A stretch of DNA of 64,000 nucleotides from Gemmatimonadota bacterium (GCA_003222195.1 QHVB01000025.1:310001-374000), one strand, 5' to 3'. Positions 9,030 to 18,768 are shown, numbered from the stretch's first letter. The notes: generated from the letters alone by a model not told the origin. Numbers and translations: made by a program.

Positions 9030-10325
9030 CTATGACGTCGGCAGCCCCTTCCGCAGCACGTCCTCCATCACGTCGCTGAACCGATCGACCTCGGCGAGCG
9101 TCGTGTAGACGTTGGGCGTGATCCGCAGGCAGTTGAACTCCGGATGCGCGATCGGCGTCACGATGATCCGATGCCGGTCGAACATGAAACCGGCGAGTTT
9201 CCCCACGTCGAGCTGGCCCGGGGTGAAGGATGCGAGCCCGCACGACTGCGCGGGATCGTAGGGGGTGAGGATCTTCGCGCCTGGGACACGCTCCAGCCGT
9301 TTGGCCCAGCGGTCGCGCAGGAACCGCAACCGCGCCGCTTTCCGCTCCGGCCCGATCCCGTCCAGAAAATCGAGCGCTTCGACGATCGCGTTGTGGTTCG
9401 CCGCCGGGTGGGTGCCGATCTCCTCGAACTTGCGGATGTTGTCGTTCAATTCTGGCGGCGCGGCCATCATCGGCCAGATCTTGGCGATCTTCGACCGCCG
9501 CACATACAGGAAGCCGGTGCCGATCGGCGCCGTGAGCCACTTGTGGAGGCTTGTGCCGTAGTAGTCGCAGTCCAGCTCGTCGCGGGTGAACGGGAAATGC
9601 GCGTACGCGTGCGCGCCATCGACGATCACCTCGATGCCGCGCGCGCGGCCCAGCTGGCAGATCTGCTTCACGGGAAAGATCTGGCCCGTGAGGTTCGTGA
9701 TGTGGCAGATTTGAATGACCTTCGTGCGCGGGGTGATCGCCGCTTCGATGCGCCGGGCCAGATCCTCCTGGGACGGCGGCGGTACGGGAAACGTGATTTG
9801 CTTCAGCACGATGCCGTCCCGCCGCTCGCGCTGTTTCCAGGTGGTGATCATCCGCGGATAGTCCTGCGTCGTGGTCAGCACTTCGTCGCCGCGCTGGAGC
9901 GGTATGCCGAGCTGAACGATCTCGAGGGCCTCGCTGGCGTTGCGGGTGATCGCCATCTCCTCCGGATCGCAGCCGAAATTCGCCGCGAGCCGGCGGCGTA
10001 CCGCTTCGATCTCCGGCTCGATCCACGCCCACATCGTGATCGCGGGCGCCTGGTTCGAGACCGCGAGATAGCGTTGAAATGCGGCATTGACCACGCGCGG
10101 CGACGGTGCGACGCCGCCGTTGTTCAGGTTGATCATCCCGCGGTCAATGTCAAACGCGGCTTGGATCTCGCGCCAGAAATCCTCGTCCTGGGCGACGTCG
10201 GTGGCGCTCCGGCCGTCGGCGTGCCGGACCGCTGGAAGAATGCGCGAGAGGGCGTCGCTCTTGAGCGCGGGCAGGGTAGTGCCGGCGGCGAACAGCGAAC
10301 GCAGGAAGTGGCGGCGAGTGGCCAT
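9030..10325 (-). CDS. Tat-exported class V aminotransferase (CefD-like)
   Basis: 431 aa fold-I PLP enzyme related to isopenicillin-N-epimerase-like class V aminotransferases. PLP lysine K262 in SLHKW; the DGAHA segment (D236, H239) binds the cofactor. The N-terminus TRRHFLRSLFAAGTTLPAL is a twin-arginine signal, as in many exported CefD-like proteins, so the folded holoenzyme is probably exported. The start shares one base with the preceding DUF2784 gene. Natural substrate unknown. Confidence 0.87.
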   Translation of the reverse strand: MATRRHFLRSLFAAGTTLPALKSDALSRILPAVRHADGRSATDVAQDEDFWREIQAAFDIDRGMINLNNGGVAPSPRVVNAAFQRYLAVSNQAPAITMWAWIEPEIEAVRRRLAANFGCDPEEMAITRNASEALEIVQLGIPLQRGDEVLTTTQDYPRMITTWKQRERRDGIVLKQITFPVPPPSQEDLARRIEAAITPRTKVIQICHITNLTGQIFPVKQICQLGRARGIEVIVDGAHAYAHFPFTRDELDCDYYGTSLHKWLTAPIGTGFLYVRRSKIAKIWPMMAAPPELNDNIRKFEEIGTHPAANHNAIVEALDFLDGIGPERKAARLRFLRDRWAKRLERVPGAKILTPYDPAQSCGLASFTPGQLDVGKLAGFMFDRHRIIVTPIAHPEFNCLRITPNVYTTLAEVDRFSDVMEDVLRKGLPTS

Positions 10326-10693
10326 CAGGAGCCTCGTGTGAGACGACGGATCAGGAGACTATACGCGAGGAGATTCACGGTGAGCACCAACGTCCCGAGC
10401 GCGACTTGCACACCAGCCGTCAACCCTTTCGGATAGATCACCGGCAGGACGTAGTGTTCGACGAAACCGCCGGCGTATCCCTGCTGGCCGGCGCGCGCGC
10501 GCAAGCTGTTTTCGAGCGGCGTCAACGGGCAGATCCCACCACGGTACTCGATGAGGATACCCCACAACGCACACGGAATGTGGACCGCCGCGACCCATCT
10601 CCAGCGCCATGCGAGAAAGCCGCCAAGCACCACGAACAGAATGAACAGCCCGTGGAACGCGACAACCGCATTCGCGAGCAGCCGGTAGAGCAC
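10325..10693 (-). CDS. DUF2784 membrane protein
   Basis: 122 aa with about four hydrophobic helices and the DUF2784 signature (VHIPCALWGILIEYRGGICPLTPLEN). The start is set at GTG 10693 (MLYRLLANAVVAFH), where family members begin. The ATG at 10753 lies upstream of a strong terminator hairpin and would add an implausible Pro/Arg-rich leader. Function of DUF2784 unknown. Its stop TGA shares a base with the aminotransferase start, so the two are co-translated. Confidence 0.78.
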   Translation of the reverse strand: MLYRLLANAVVAFHGLFILFVVLGGFLAWRWRWVAAVHIPCALWGILIEYRGGICPLTPLENSLRARAGQQGYAGGFVEHYVLPVIYPKGLTAGVQVALGTLVLTVNLLAYSLLIRRLTRGS

Positions 10694-10700
10694 CCGTAGG

Positions 10701-10743
10701 TAATAAAGCAAAACCCCCCGCCCGGCCAGAGCCGGACGGGGGG
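10701..10743 (-). terminator. Intrinsic terminator of the 10764-11903 lipoprotein gene
   Basis: On the minus strand a 13-position stem (arms 10714-10726 and 10731-10743, one A-C mismatch) with a four-base loop is followed by TTTTGCTTTATT. This is a textbook rho-independent terminator placed 21 bases after the stop at 10764. The DUF2784 start follows only 8 bases after the U-rich tail, so that gene is reached by read-through or has its own start site in the tail. Confidence 0.88.
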
Positions 10744-10763
10744 CGAGAGGCAAGAGTCAGATG

Positions 10764-11903
10764 CTAGGCGCCGAGCACGCCGATAGCGGGCGCCAGGATA
10801 CCCTGGAACAACGTCCCAATGCGCTCGACCGCGTCGCCGAGATGATGCAGCGCAGCTTGTTCATCCGCATTCAGGCCATCCGCGTCGGCGCCGGTGCACG
10901 TCAGCGAGAAGCTGGTCGATGTGCCGGTGACGGTGCACGTGGCGAACAGCCCGCCGTCCACCTTCGACGTGATCGTGCCGCTGACGGTGCCCGCGGCTTG
11001 ATCGACATCCAGCGCGCCGTCCAGCGTGACGACTTCGCCACCATGCTCGAACCGGAACGACACCCTGAGGCTCGCGCTCGTCTGGGAGACCGTGGCCTGC
11101 TGCCAGTCCCGCACGTGGATGTCGCGGGAGTTGATGTCGAAGGAGACGTCCTCGGTGACGGAAATGCTCGTCGCGTTGCCGGAAGCTGAAATGGATCCGT
11201 TGAAGCGCACCGAGTCGGGCGACGACGCACCGTTCGTGATATAGCCGGCCGTCGTGATGGTCGCCGAATTGGCTGTCTGGCTGGACAGCGTCACGGTGTA
11301 ATTGACGTACACCGGGGTCCCGCCGACACCGGCGACGATGATGTCCAGCTTGGGACTGCCGCTGCCGGTCTCATCGATGAGATCGATATAGCCGACCTCG
11401 ACGAGCGGATTCGCCGGCTGCCCGGTCAGCTCGTTGATCGCGTACAGGATGAACCGCACGCCGGTACTCGGCGCGCCGGTCCGTGCGGTTGCGACGTACG
11501 CCGACGTCCCGAGATCCCATTCGAATGTCTTGCCGACCACACCAACCGGGAACAGCGCCGCCGTCGCGCGCACGCTCATCTGCGGGATGAGCCGGGCGAA
11601 GGTGCGGGCGGCCAGGATGCGGCGCGCGTAGGGCCGCAGGTCGGACGACTGTGTCAGCGGATTGACCGCGCTGGCCAGCGCCAGCGCCGGCAAGGGAGCG
11701 GGGGCCGTCGGCTGAATCGATGCGGAAACGGCCGAGAAGCTGTGGAGCGGGGCGGCATTGAACATCGTATCGAGCGACGCGAGCTGCGCACTCGTCGCCT
11801 GAGGATTGGCGAGCGACTTCGGTGCGATGGACTCCTTGCCACAGGCGCCGGTCAAGGCTGCCAGCACGAGCCCGGCAAGCGCGGGACGCAGGAACGACCG
11901 CAT
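10764..11903 (-). CDS. Large predicted lipoprotein, unknown function
   Basis: 379 aa. Signal peptide with lipobox LTGAC (C21); the mature protein has an N-terminal helical, Ala/Pro-rich part (about 25-110) and a long Ser/Thr-rich, beta-predicted remainder with alternating V-T-S patterns. I recognise no domain. GGAGG lies 4-5 bases before the ATG. It is transcribed alone: a strong terminator follows, and 90 bases separate it from mnmA on the same strand. Confidence 0.75.
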   Translation of the reverse strand: MRSFLRPALAGLVLAALTGACGKESIAPKSLANPQATSAQLASLDTMFNAAPLHSFSAVSASIQPTAPAPLPALALASAVNPLTQSSDLRPYARRILAARTFARLIPQMSVRATAALFPVGVVGKTFEWDLGTSAYVATARTGAPSTGVRFILYAINELTGQPANPLVEVGYIDLIDETGSGSPKLDIIVAGVGGTPVYVNYTVTLSSQTANSATITTAGYITNGASSPDSVRFNGSISASGNATSISVTEDVSFDINSRDIHVRDWQQATVSQTSASLRVSFRFEHGGEVVTLDGALDVDQAAGTVSGTITSKVDGGLFATCTVTGTSTSFSLTCTGADADGLNADEQAALHHLGDAVERIGTLFQGILAPAIGVLGA

Positions 11904-11958
11904 ACGGCCTCCGAATCGAAAAAGTGGGGACGAAACTCAATTCTGCGGGCGCTCAGGC

Positions 11959-11979
11959 CGGAGGGGCTGTGACCCTCCG
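11959..11979 (-). terminator. Possible hairpin after mnmA
   Basis: Arms CGGAGGG (11959-11965) and CCCTCCG (11973-11979) with a 7-base loop stand 15 bases beyond the mnmA stop, in the only gap downstream of the long transporter/thiolation operon. There is no U-tract, so termination is a guess. The rest of 11904-11993 holds only the leader of the next gene. Confidence 0.35.
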
Positions 11980-11993
11980 CACGTCTCGCCAGG

Positions 11994-13046
11994 CTAGGCG
12001 ATTACCCCACCGCCGAGCAGTCGATCATCGGCGTCGTACAGCACGCCCGACTGCCCTGGTGTGATCGCCCGGACCGGCTCAGCGAGCCGGAGCGCGATGC
12101 GGCCGTCCGCCTGCGCAGCAATCGTGCCGGGGACGGCACGCGCGCGATAGCGGCACTGCACCCACACGGCGTCCCCGGGCGCGAGCGGGTCGGCGAGCCA
12201 GTTGACCTCTGTCAGAGACAGCTCGTGTCCGAACAACTCCGCCCCGCGGCCGACGACCACCTCGCGGGTCTCGGGCCGGATCGCCACGACGTACAGCGGC
12301 TCGTCGAACCCACCGGGCAGGCCGCGGCGCTGGCCGACCGTGTAGCGCGCGAAGCCGTCGTGCTCGCCGATCACCTCACCACTGGTCGTCACGAGGGGAC
12401 CCGGGACGAGTGCCGGTGCGTCGGCGGGAAGGTGCTTCTCGAGCACCGCGACGTAATTGTCGTCCGGCACAAAACAGATCTCGACCGACTCCTGCTTGTC
12501 GGCGGTGACCAGGTCCAATCGCCGTGCCACCGACCGGGTTTCGGCCTTGGTGAGCTCGCCCACCGGCGTCACCATGCGCCGCACCACCGCGCGATCGATT
12601 CCCCACAGGAAGTAGGACTGATCCTTCTGGCGGTCGAGGCCGCGGTACAGCGCGCCACGCTGCGCGATCGCGTAATGACCGGTCGCGATCGCGTCGCAGT
12701 CGAGCGCATCGGCGTGGTAGAGGAAGTCACGGAACTTGGTGAACGAGTTGCAGCGCACGCACGGGATGGGCGTCCGGCCGCGGGCGTACTCCGACACGAA
12801 GTTGTCGATGACGTCGTGCCCGAAGCGGTCCTCGAGATTGAGGACGTAATGCGGGATCCCGAGCTTGTGGGCGACCAGCTTCGCGTCGGTGATCGAGTCC
12901 AGCGAGCAGCACGGACGGTCGGGGACACTGTCGCCATAGCAGAACAGCTTCATCGTCGCGCCGATCACCTCGTGGCCCTGCTCGACGAGCAGCGCGGCGG
13001 CGACGGAGCTGTCCACGCCGCCCGACATCGCGACGAGCACTCTCAT
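11994..13046 (-). CDS. mnmA: tRNA-specific 2-thiouridylase MnmA
   Basis: 350 aa PP-loop ATPase that thiolates U34 of tRNA Lys/Glu/Gln. The SGGVDSS loop is at 8-14. The catalytic pair expected of MnmA is C96 (in IPCVRCN) and C191 (in [10 protein letters not shown]). C46-C47 (RPCCSLD) is the extra conserved pair found in many bacterial MnmA proteins. It overlaps the upstream cysteine desulfurase by four bases (ATGA), so sulfur donor and thiolase are made together. Confidence 0.97.
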   Translation of the reverse strand: MRVLVAMSGGVDSSVAAALLVEQGHEVIGATMKLFCYGDSVPDRPCCSLDSITDAKLVAHKLGIPHYVLNLEDRFGHDVIDNFVSEYARGRTPIPCVRCNSFTKFRDFLYHADALDCDAIATGHYAIAQRGALYRGLDRQKDQSYFLWGIDRAVVRRMVTPVGELTKAETRSVARRLDLVTADKQESVEICFVPDDNYVAVLEKHLPADAPALVPGPLVTTSGEVIGEHDGFARYTVGQRRGLPGGFDEPLYVVAIRPETREVVVGRGAELFGHELSLTEVNWLADPLAPGDAVWVQCRYRARAVPGTIAAQADGRIALRLAEPVRAITPGQSGVLYDADDRLLGGGVIA

Positions 13047-14218
13047 CGATGGAGGACCGCGGACAACGACCGCACCTTCTCGACGACGCGCGGCAAGGCT
13101 CCCGCCACCGCGTCCACATCTTCAATGGTGCTGTCCTTGCCGAAGGAGAACCGCAGCGCGGCGATGCCGAGCTCACGCGGGACGCCCATCGCGGTCAGCA
13201 CATGCGACGGTTCCACCGACCCGGTGCTGCACGCCGATCCGGACGAGCAGGCAATGCCGGCGAGATCGAGATGCATCAGCAGCGCTTCGCTATCGGTGCC
13301 GGGAATCGAGACGTTCGAAATGTGCGGCGCGCGCTCGGCTTGCCAGCCATTGATCACCGCGTCGGGCACGATCGCCAGCAGGCGGCGCTCCAGCTCATCG
13401 CGCAGCTCGCGCAGCCGCGCCGCCAGGGCCTGCTGCTCTTCGACCGCCAGCCGGGCCGCCGTCCCGAGCCCCACGATGCCGGGGACGTTCTCGGTCCCGG
13501 GCCGAATGCCGAATTGCTGTCCCCCGCCGTGGATGATCGCCTCCACGGCCTTCCGGTCGCGCACGATGAGTGCACCGACGCCCTTGGGGGCGCCGATCTT
13601 GTGGCCGGAAATGGTGAGGAGACTGCAGTTGACGTCGCGCAGCGAGACCGGAACCTTGCCGAACGCCTGAACGGCGTCCGAATGGAACAGCACGCCGGAA
13701 TCACAACATCGCGTCGCCACGTCGCCCACGGGTTGGACGGTGCCGACCTCGTTGTTGACCCACATCACGCTGACGACCGCGACGCCGCGCCGGAGCGCCG
13801 CCTCGAGCGCCGCGGTGTCGACCAGGCCCGACGCCGTGACCGGAAGCACGATCTCTTCGCCACCGAGGTGCTTCACCGCGTGCGCGGCGGCTAACCCCGC
13901 CTTGTGCTCCGCGGCGGAGACGGCGACACGAAACGGACCACCGCGATCGCGCGACGCGAGCGCCGCCCCGATGATCGCGAGGTTGTCCGCCTCCGTGCCC
14001 CCCGAGGTGAACACGACCTGATTCGGCTCGGCGCCGACGGCGGTCGCGACCGCGCGCTTCGCCTCCTCGAGGCTGGCACGCGCCGCCCGGCCGAAGCGGT
14101 GCGCCGAGGACGGATTCCCGAAGGCTTCCTTCCCGAGATAGGGAAGCATGGCCTCGAGGACCTCCGGCCGCACCGGCGTCGTCGCGGCGTTGTCGAGATA
14201 CGTGACGCGCTTGGTCAT
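13043..14218 (-). CDS. Cysteine desulfurase (IscS/NifS family)
   Basis: 391 aa fold-I PLP enzyme taking sulfur from cysteine. PLP lysine K207 (SGHKIG), ring-stacking H105 and D181 are present. The persulfide cysteine is C330 in SGSACSTGS, the class I (IscS-like) loop, with C324 nearby. The four-base overlap with mnmA indicates supply of sulfur to tRNA thiolation; no iscU or other Fe-S scaffold gene is nearby. No Shine-Dalgarno precedes the ATG, but TAGATT (14228-14233) stands 9 bases upstream. Confidence 0.95.
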   Translation of the reverse strand: MTKRVTYLDNAATTPVRPEVLEAMLPYLGKEAFGNPSSAHRFGRAARASLEEAKRAVATAVGAEPNQVVFTSGGTEADNLAIIGAALASRDRGGPFRVAVSAAEHKAGLAAAHAVKHLGGEEIVLPVTASGLVDTAALEAALRRGVAVVSVMWVNNEVGTVQPVGDVATRCCDSGVLFHSDAVQAFGKVPVSLRDVNCSLLTISGHKIGAPKGVGALIVRDRKAVEAIIHGGGQQFGIRPGTENVPGIVGLGTAARLAVEEQQALAARLRELRDELERRLLAIVPDAVINGWQAERAPHISNVSIPGTDSEALLMHLDLAGIACSSGSACSTGSVEPSHVLTAMGVPRELGIAALRFSFGKDSTIEDVDAVAGALPRVVEKVRSLSAVLHR

Positions 14219-14237
14219 GGAAGGCGCAATCTACAAA

Positions 14238-14966
14238 CTAGATGGACTGCACGCCAAGCCGCAGCACATCATCCACTTCCTGCGTCTCGCCGGTATAGAA
14301 GGGTTCCCCGTAGCGCCGCCGGATGAGTGAACCGTAGTGGGCCGACTGCACGCGGATCAATTCGTAGAGGTCCTGGCCGGTGGGGTGGATCTCGCCGGCG
14401 GCCTTTGCACCGGTGAACTGCGACGCATAGCAGTGGATCGCCGCCAGCTTCGTATCAAACACGTCCGAAATGTCCACGACGAACGTCGGCTTCACCGGAT
14501 CTTCGCGATAGGCGAGCGCATATAGGATCTTGAACGGGCGGTGAGCCTCGCCGCCCGTTCCCGGCTCATACTTCGCCAAGCCCGCCAGATAACACGCGTC
14601 GCGCCCGAGCTCGGACGCGATGCGGTGATCTGGATGCCGCCCAACGGGGAAGGGGAGGATGACGACACGCGGTCTCAGGCGCCGAACCATTTCGACGATT
14701 TTCTTCCGTGACGGTTCATCGTTCGTCAGGTACGCATCCCGCATCCCGGCATTGAGTCGCACCGCGACGCCAAGCGTTTTCGCGGCGCGCTCGGCTTCCG
14801 CGGCGCGCGTCGCCGCGTCACCCCGCGTCCCCATTTCGCCTTGCGTGAGGTCGAGGATCCCCACCCGATGGCCCGCCTTCGCCGCCTTCGCGAGCGTCCC
14901 CCCGCAGGTGAGCTCGACGTCATCGCGGTGCGCCGCGATCGCGAGCAGATCGACCTGATCACTCAT
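14238..14966 (-). CDS. bshB1: Bacillithiol deacetylase BshB1
   Basis: 242 aa PIG-L/LmbE zinc deacetylase that removes acetate from GlcNAc-malate in bacillithiol synthesis. Zinc ligands are visible: H13, D16 of AHRDD and H114 of GRHPDH. The usual AHPDD motif carries Arg instead of Pro at residue 14. The C-terminal half (ASQFTG, YGEPFY) matches BshB1 rather than the mycothiol enzyme. It overlaps the last permease gene by 8 bases. bshA and bshC are not in the window. Confidence 0.92.
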   Translation of the reverse strand: MSDQVDLLAIAAHRDDVELTCGGTLAKAAKAGHRVGILDLTQGEMGTRGDAATRAAEAERAAKTLGVAVRLNAGMRDAYLTNDEPSRKKIVEMVRRLRPRVVILPFPVGRHPDHRIASELGRDACYLAGLAKYEPGTGGEAHRPFKILYALAYREDPVKPTFVVDISDVFDTKLAAIHCYASQFTGAKAAGEIHPTGQDLYELIRVQSAHYGSLIRRRYGEPFYTGETQEVDDVLRLGVQSI

Positions 14967-16203
14967 AGCGCAGTGCCTCGACCGGATCCAGTCGCGCCGC
15001 GCGGGCCGCGGGCGCGATGCCGAAGACGAGCCCGACGAGGATCGACGCGGCGGTGGCGATCGCCGCGGGAACGACGGGGATCGTCGTGCTGAACGCGAGC
15101 AGCCGCTTCAGCACCTCGCCGACACCCACGCCCAGCGCGATGCCGATGATGCCGCCCAACAGCGTCAGCGTGGCGGCCTCGACGAGGAACTGCCACAGGA
15201 TGGCCCGGCGCGTGGCGCCGAGCGCCTTGCGCAGGCCGATCTCCCGGGTCCGGCTCGTCACCGAAACCATCATGATCGCCATGACTCCGATGCCTCCCAC
15301 CATCAGCGCGATGCTCGAGAGCACGAGCATGACGAAGAAGAATGCGAACGTCAGGCTGTCGAAGATACTCAGCACCTGATCGGACGTGAGCAAATCGAAC
15401 GTGTTGGCGTCGCCCACGCGCAGGCCGCGCAGCCGCCGCAAGGTCACCGTTGCGGCATCCATCGCGCGGCTGACGCTGACCTCCGGCTTCGGCTTCACGA
15501 GAATGATCAGGCTGTTCCACTCGTCGATGATGAAACTGCGCCGCGCCGACTCGAACGGCACCACCGCGGCGATCTCGGGTGTCCCCGGCACTTCGAAGAT
15601 GTTCGTGGGTCGTTGCCAGACGCCGATGACTTTGAACGGATGTCCCCCAATCCGGAGGACCCGGCCGAGCGGATTGACGGCGCCGAACAGGCGATCGATG
15701 GTCCGCTGCTCGACGATCGCGATCGGTTCACCTCCGCGCAGCTCGGCCGCGGTAAACGAGCGGCCGGACGAGATGCCGCCGCCGAGGATTTCCATGAAGC
15801 GGTCATCGGCCCCGAACACGCCGAGGATGCGGGTGTGATTGCCGCCATACTCGAATCTTTCAAAGACCTGTGTCCAGATCGCCGCGTAATGGATTTCGGG
15901 CAGGCGGGCAATCGCCTCGGCGTCTTGCGGGAGCAGCTTTGGGCGGATGCGCACCTCACGTGGCACCGCGTCGGGATTCACTCCCGTGGTGGAGAAATAC
16001 CGGAGCACGCGGAACGTCGTCGGACCGACGACCTCGAGCGTGTTGACGATCTGCTCCCGGAAGCCGGCGACGATGGAAGCCATCGCCATGACCGTGGCGA
16101 TCCCGATCACGACGCCGAGCACCGTGAGCGCCGACCGCAGCTTGTTGGCCCGCAGCTGGTCGAGCGCGATGCGCCAACCCTCGCGGAGCGAGTGGAGTTT
16201 CAT
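14959..16203 (-). CDS. ABC permease, FtsX/MacB type (pair 3, form A)
   Basis: 414 aa. One N-terminal membrane helix (about 20-42), a large periplasmic MacB_PCD domain (45-260), then three C-terminal helices (about 285-395). The cytoplasmic coupling segment TSRTREIGLRKALGATRRAI and the end DPVEALRYE define form A. It begins at ATG 16203 directly next to the stop of its partner (16204). More divergent from the other form A proteins than those are from each other. Confidence 0.9.
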   Translation of the reverse strand: MKLHSLREGWRIALDQLRANKLRSALTVLGVVIGIATVMAMASIVAGFREQIVNTLEVVGPTTFRVLRYFSTTGVNPDAVPREVRIRPKLLPQDAEAIARLPEIHYAAIWTQVFERFEYGGNHTRILGVFGADDRFMEILGGGISSGRSFTAAELRGGEPIAIVEQRTIDRLFGAVNPLGRVLRIGGHPFKVIGVWQRPTNIFEVPGTPEIAAVVPFESARRSFIIDEWNSLIILVKPKPEVSVSRAMDAATVTLRRLRGLRVGDANTFDLLTSDQVLSIFDSLTFAFFFVMLVLSSIALMVGGIGVMAIMMVSVTSRTREIGLRKALGATRRAILWQFLVEAATLTLLGGIIGIALGVGVGEVLKRLLAFSTTIPVVPAAIATAASILVGLVFGIAPAARAARLDPVEALRYE

Positions 16204-17448
16204 CTACTCTTGGCGGAGGGCTTCGATGGGATCGAGGCGCGACGCGCGATGCGCGGGGTACACGCCGAACGCCACCCCCACCACGATGCCTAGCAACAGC
16301 GCAATGCCGATGGACCACCCCGTGACGCGCGCCGGCAGTGGTGACAGGACCTGCACCAGTCCGGCGAGTCCTGCGCCCACGGCGAGGCCGGCGATCCCGC
16401 CGAGCACCGACAGCGTCAGCGCCTCGGCGAAGAACTGCCGCCTGATGTCGCGGCGCGCCGCCCCCAGGGCCTTCCGAATCCCGATTTCGCGCGTGCGCTC
16501 GGTGACGCTCATGAGCATGATGTTCATGATGACGATGCCGCCCACGACGATGCCGATGACCACGACGGCGGGCACGACGGTGAAAATGACACGGGTGAGC
16601 TTGGCCCAGAACGCGATCAGTCCTTCCCCGGTGTCGATGGTGAAGTCGTTGTCCGCGCCCGGCCGCAGGCGGTGCGCGATGCGCATCGCTTCCTCCGCGC
16701 GCAGCATCGCGGGCGCGACGCCATCCGCCGTCGCCATCTTCACCGAGATCACCATCGTCTGGCGGCGCCCGTACATCGCTTCGAACGTGCTCAGCGGCAG
16801 CATCACGAAGCCGTCCCAGGATTGTCCGAGCACGGTGCCCTTCTTCGCAATCACGCCCTTCACGACCAGCTGCATGCCGTGGACCCGAATCATCCGGCCG
16901 ATGGCGGCTTCGATGTTCCCGAACAGCTTGTCGGCGACGTCGTAGCCGAGCACCGCGACGTAGCGCCGCTGCTGCAGGTCGACGTCGGTGAGTGGCTGTC
17001 CGGCCGCGAACGTGTAGTCCTGCACGGTCACGTAGGGTGCGGTGACGCCGAAGACGAAGACGTCACCGGTCGTACGGTTGCGCCATTGCACGTCCGCCAT
17101 CGGCGTCGGCCAACCCGACTGCAGGGCGATCGCTTGCGCATCGGGGACGGCGCGCTGAATGAAGCCGACGTCCTCCCGTGCGATGATCGGCCGGCGCTGG
17201 ATCTGCTTCCATGCTTCGTCGTCGATGAATCCCACCTGAATCGGATCACGCCGGATCTGAAACGCGTTGACGCCGACAATCGCGCCGGCCAGCCGCTCGC
17301 GGACGTAGGCGTTCATGCCCTGGATCACCGCGACGACGGCGACGAGGAATGCGACGGAGACGATGATGCCGAGGAGCGTGAAGAACGAACGGAGCTTGTG
17401 GCTCCAGATCGTATCGACTGCGAGAATCACGGCTTCGAAGAGGGGCAC
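16204..17448 (-). CDS. ABC permease, FtsX/MacB type (pair 3, form B)
   Basis: 414 aa with the same four-helix topology and periplasmic MacB_PCD domain. The form B marks are GGIVIMNIMLMSVTERTREIG and the C-terminal DPIEALRQE. Start GTG 17448. It follows the only sizeable gap (72 bases) in the permease array, which holds a large hairpin, so this third pair may be expressed at a different level. Predicted to pair with the next permease as a heterodimer. Confidence 0.9.
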   Translation of the reverse strand: MPLFEAVILAVDTIWSHKLRSFFTLLGIIVSVAFLVAVVAVIQGMNAYVRERLAGAIVGVNAFQIRRDPIQVGFIDDEAWKQIQRRPIIAREDVGFIQRAVPDAQAIALQSGWPTPMADVQWRNRTTGDVFVFGVTAPYVTVQDYTFAAGQPLTDVDLQQRRYVAVLGYDVADKLFGNIEAAIGRMIRVHGMQLVVKGVIAKKGTVLGQSWDGFVMLPLSTFEAMYGRRQTMVISVKMATADGVAPAMLRAEEAMRIAHRLRPGADNDFTIDTGEGLIAFWAKLTRVIFTVVPAVVVIGIVVGGIVIMNIMLMSVTERTREIGIRKALGAARRDIRRQFFAEALTLSVLGGIAGLAVGAGLAGLVQVLSPLPARVTGWSIGIALLLGIVVGVAFGVYPAHRASRLDPIEALRQE

Positions 17449-17460
17449 GGCTACAAAGCT

Positions 17461-17522
17461 AAGGGCGGCAAAGGCGCCACGGGCGGCACGGCCCTGCCGC
17501 CCTTACCGCCATTGCCGCCCTT
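17461..17522 (-). repeat. Nested inverted and direct GC repeats between permease pairs
   Basis: AAGGGCGGCA (17461-17470) pairs perfectly with TGCCGCCCTT (17513-17522), and inside it GGGCGGCA (17481-17488) pairs with TGCCGCCC (17495-17502). The same octamer therefore occurs twice in each orientation. The outer arm includes the stop codon of the preceding permease gene. In RNA this would make a long two-level hairpin between permease pairs 2 and 3, suited to attenuation or mRNA processing. Confidence 0.7.
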
Positions 17523-18768
17523 ATTCGTATCTCAACGCTTCCACCGGATCCAGCCGTGCCGCCCGACTCGCCGGGTACAGACCGAACCCGACGCCGGTGA
17601 GGGCCGACGCCAGTAGCGCAGCCACGATCGACCACAGTGGCACGTTGGCGGGGATCGGCGTGATGTGGGAGATCAGGAACGCGAGCAGCCCGCCGCCCAG
17701 CATACCGATCGCCCCACCCACCAGCGTCAGCGTCGAGGCCTCGACGAGGAACTGCCACAGGATGGCGCGGCGCGTGGCGCCCAGTGCCTTGCGTACCCCG
17801 ATCTCCCGGGTGCGCTCGGTCACGGAGATCATCATGATTGCGACCACGCCGACGCCGCCGACCATCAGGCCGATCGAGGACAACACCAGCATGACGAGGA
17901 AAAACATTCCCGTCACCTGATTCCAGGAGTCGAGGAGCTTGTCCTGCGTGACGATCGAGAAATTGTTGTCCTGGCCCGGCTTGAGCCCGCGGAGCGAGCG
18001 CAGGCTCGCGACGACCTCGTCCATGGACTCCTGCTGGGTATAGCCGGGTGACGGCGCGACGGCGAGTCGCATCCAGCCCTTGAAGTAGGGCACGCTCTTC
18101 ACGAACGCGCCGTGCGGAATCCCCACAAACGGCGGCGCCGCGCCACTGAACAGACTCGGCGGCTGCGCGTACACGCCGATGATGACAAACGGCGATCCGG
18201 CGATGTGGATGGTCTGGCCGATGGGGTCGCGCCCCCGAAACAGTTGATCCTCGAGCTTTCGGTTGATCACCGCGACCGGACTGTTCGAGAGATCCTCGAA
18301 CCGCGTGAAGGTGCGGCCGGGGTACACGTCGCCGCCGTTGACCTCCACCCACTCCGCCGACAGCCCGGACACGTTCACCGACTCGAGCCGCCGGTCCTTG
18401 AACTCCACGGTGGCGGAGCTCTCTTCCCGGCGCGTCACGAACCGCACCGATGGCAGCGCTCTGATCCGGTCCGCCTCCAGCTCCCTGATGGCCGGATTGC
18501 GCCGCCACGGGCTCGACTCGTCCGAGCCATCCGACACGTTGATGCCGGCCTGGAAGAAGCGCCACACGAGGAACGTGCGAGGCGCGATCGACTCGAACAC
18601 GCCCGCCACGCTCTTGTTGATCCCGCTGATCATCGCCGCCATCAACATCACCACCATCACGCCGATCGCGATGCCGAGGATGGTCAGCGCGGCTCGCGCC
18701 TTGCTGCTCCGCAGCGACGCGAGCGCGATGCCCACGCCCTCGAAGAGGCCGCTCACGCCGGCGATCAC
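17521..18768 (-). CDS. ABC permease, FtsX/MacB type (pair 2, form A)
   Basis: 415 aa. N-terminal helix, MacB_PCD periplasmic domain, three C-terminal helices, coupling segment SVTERTREIGVRKALGATRRAI and C-terminal DPVEALRYE. GTG 18768 is chosen because it overlaps the previous stop as GTGA. GTG 18756 (SGLFEGVGIALASL) is nearly as good, since it aligns with the start of the paralog at 20012-21241. Very like that paralog throughout, pointing to duplication of a permease pair. Confidence 0.9.
   Translation of the reverse strand: MIAGVSGLFEGVGIALASLRSSKARAALTILGIAIGVMVVMLMAAMISGINKSVAGVFESIAPRTFLVWRFFQAGINVSDGSDESSPWRRNPAIRELEADRIRALPSVRFVTRREESSATVEFKDRRLESVNVSGLSAEWVEVNGGDVYPGRTFTRFEDLSNSPVAVINRKLEDQLFRGRDPIGQTIHIAGSPFVIIGVYAQPPSLFSGAAPPFVGIPHGAFVKSVPYFKGWMRLAVAPSPGYTQQESMDEVVASLRSLRGLKPGQDNNFSIVTQDKLLDSWNQVTGMFFLVMLVLSSIGLMVGGVGVVAIMMISVTERTREIGVRKALGATRRAILWQFLVEASTLTLVGGAIGMLGGGLLAFLISHITPIPANVPLWSIVAALLASALTGVGFGLYPASRAARLDPVEALRYE

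Noticed and set aside
10694-10753. ATG 10753 start for the DUF2784 gene
   Set aside because: It precedes a strong terminator hairpin; the family begins at MLYRLL, encoded from GTG 10693.
12225-13670. 481-codon plus-strand frame
   Set aside because: Antisense to mnmA and the cysteine desulfurase, both certain genes.
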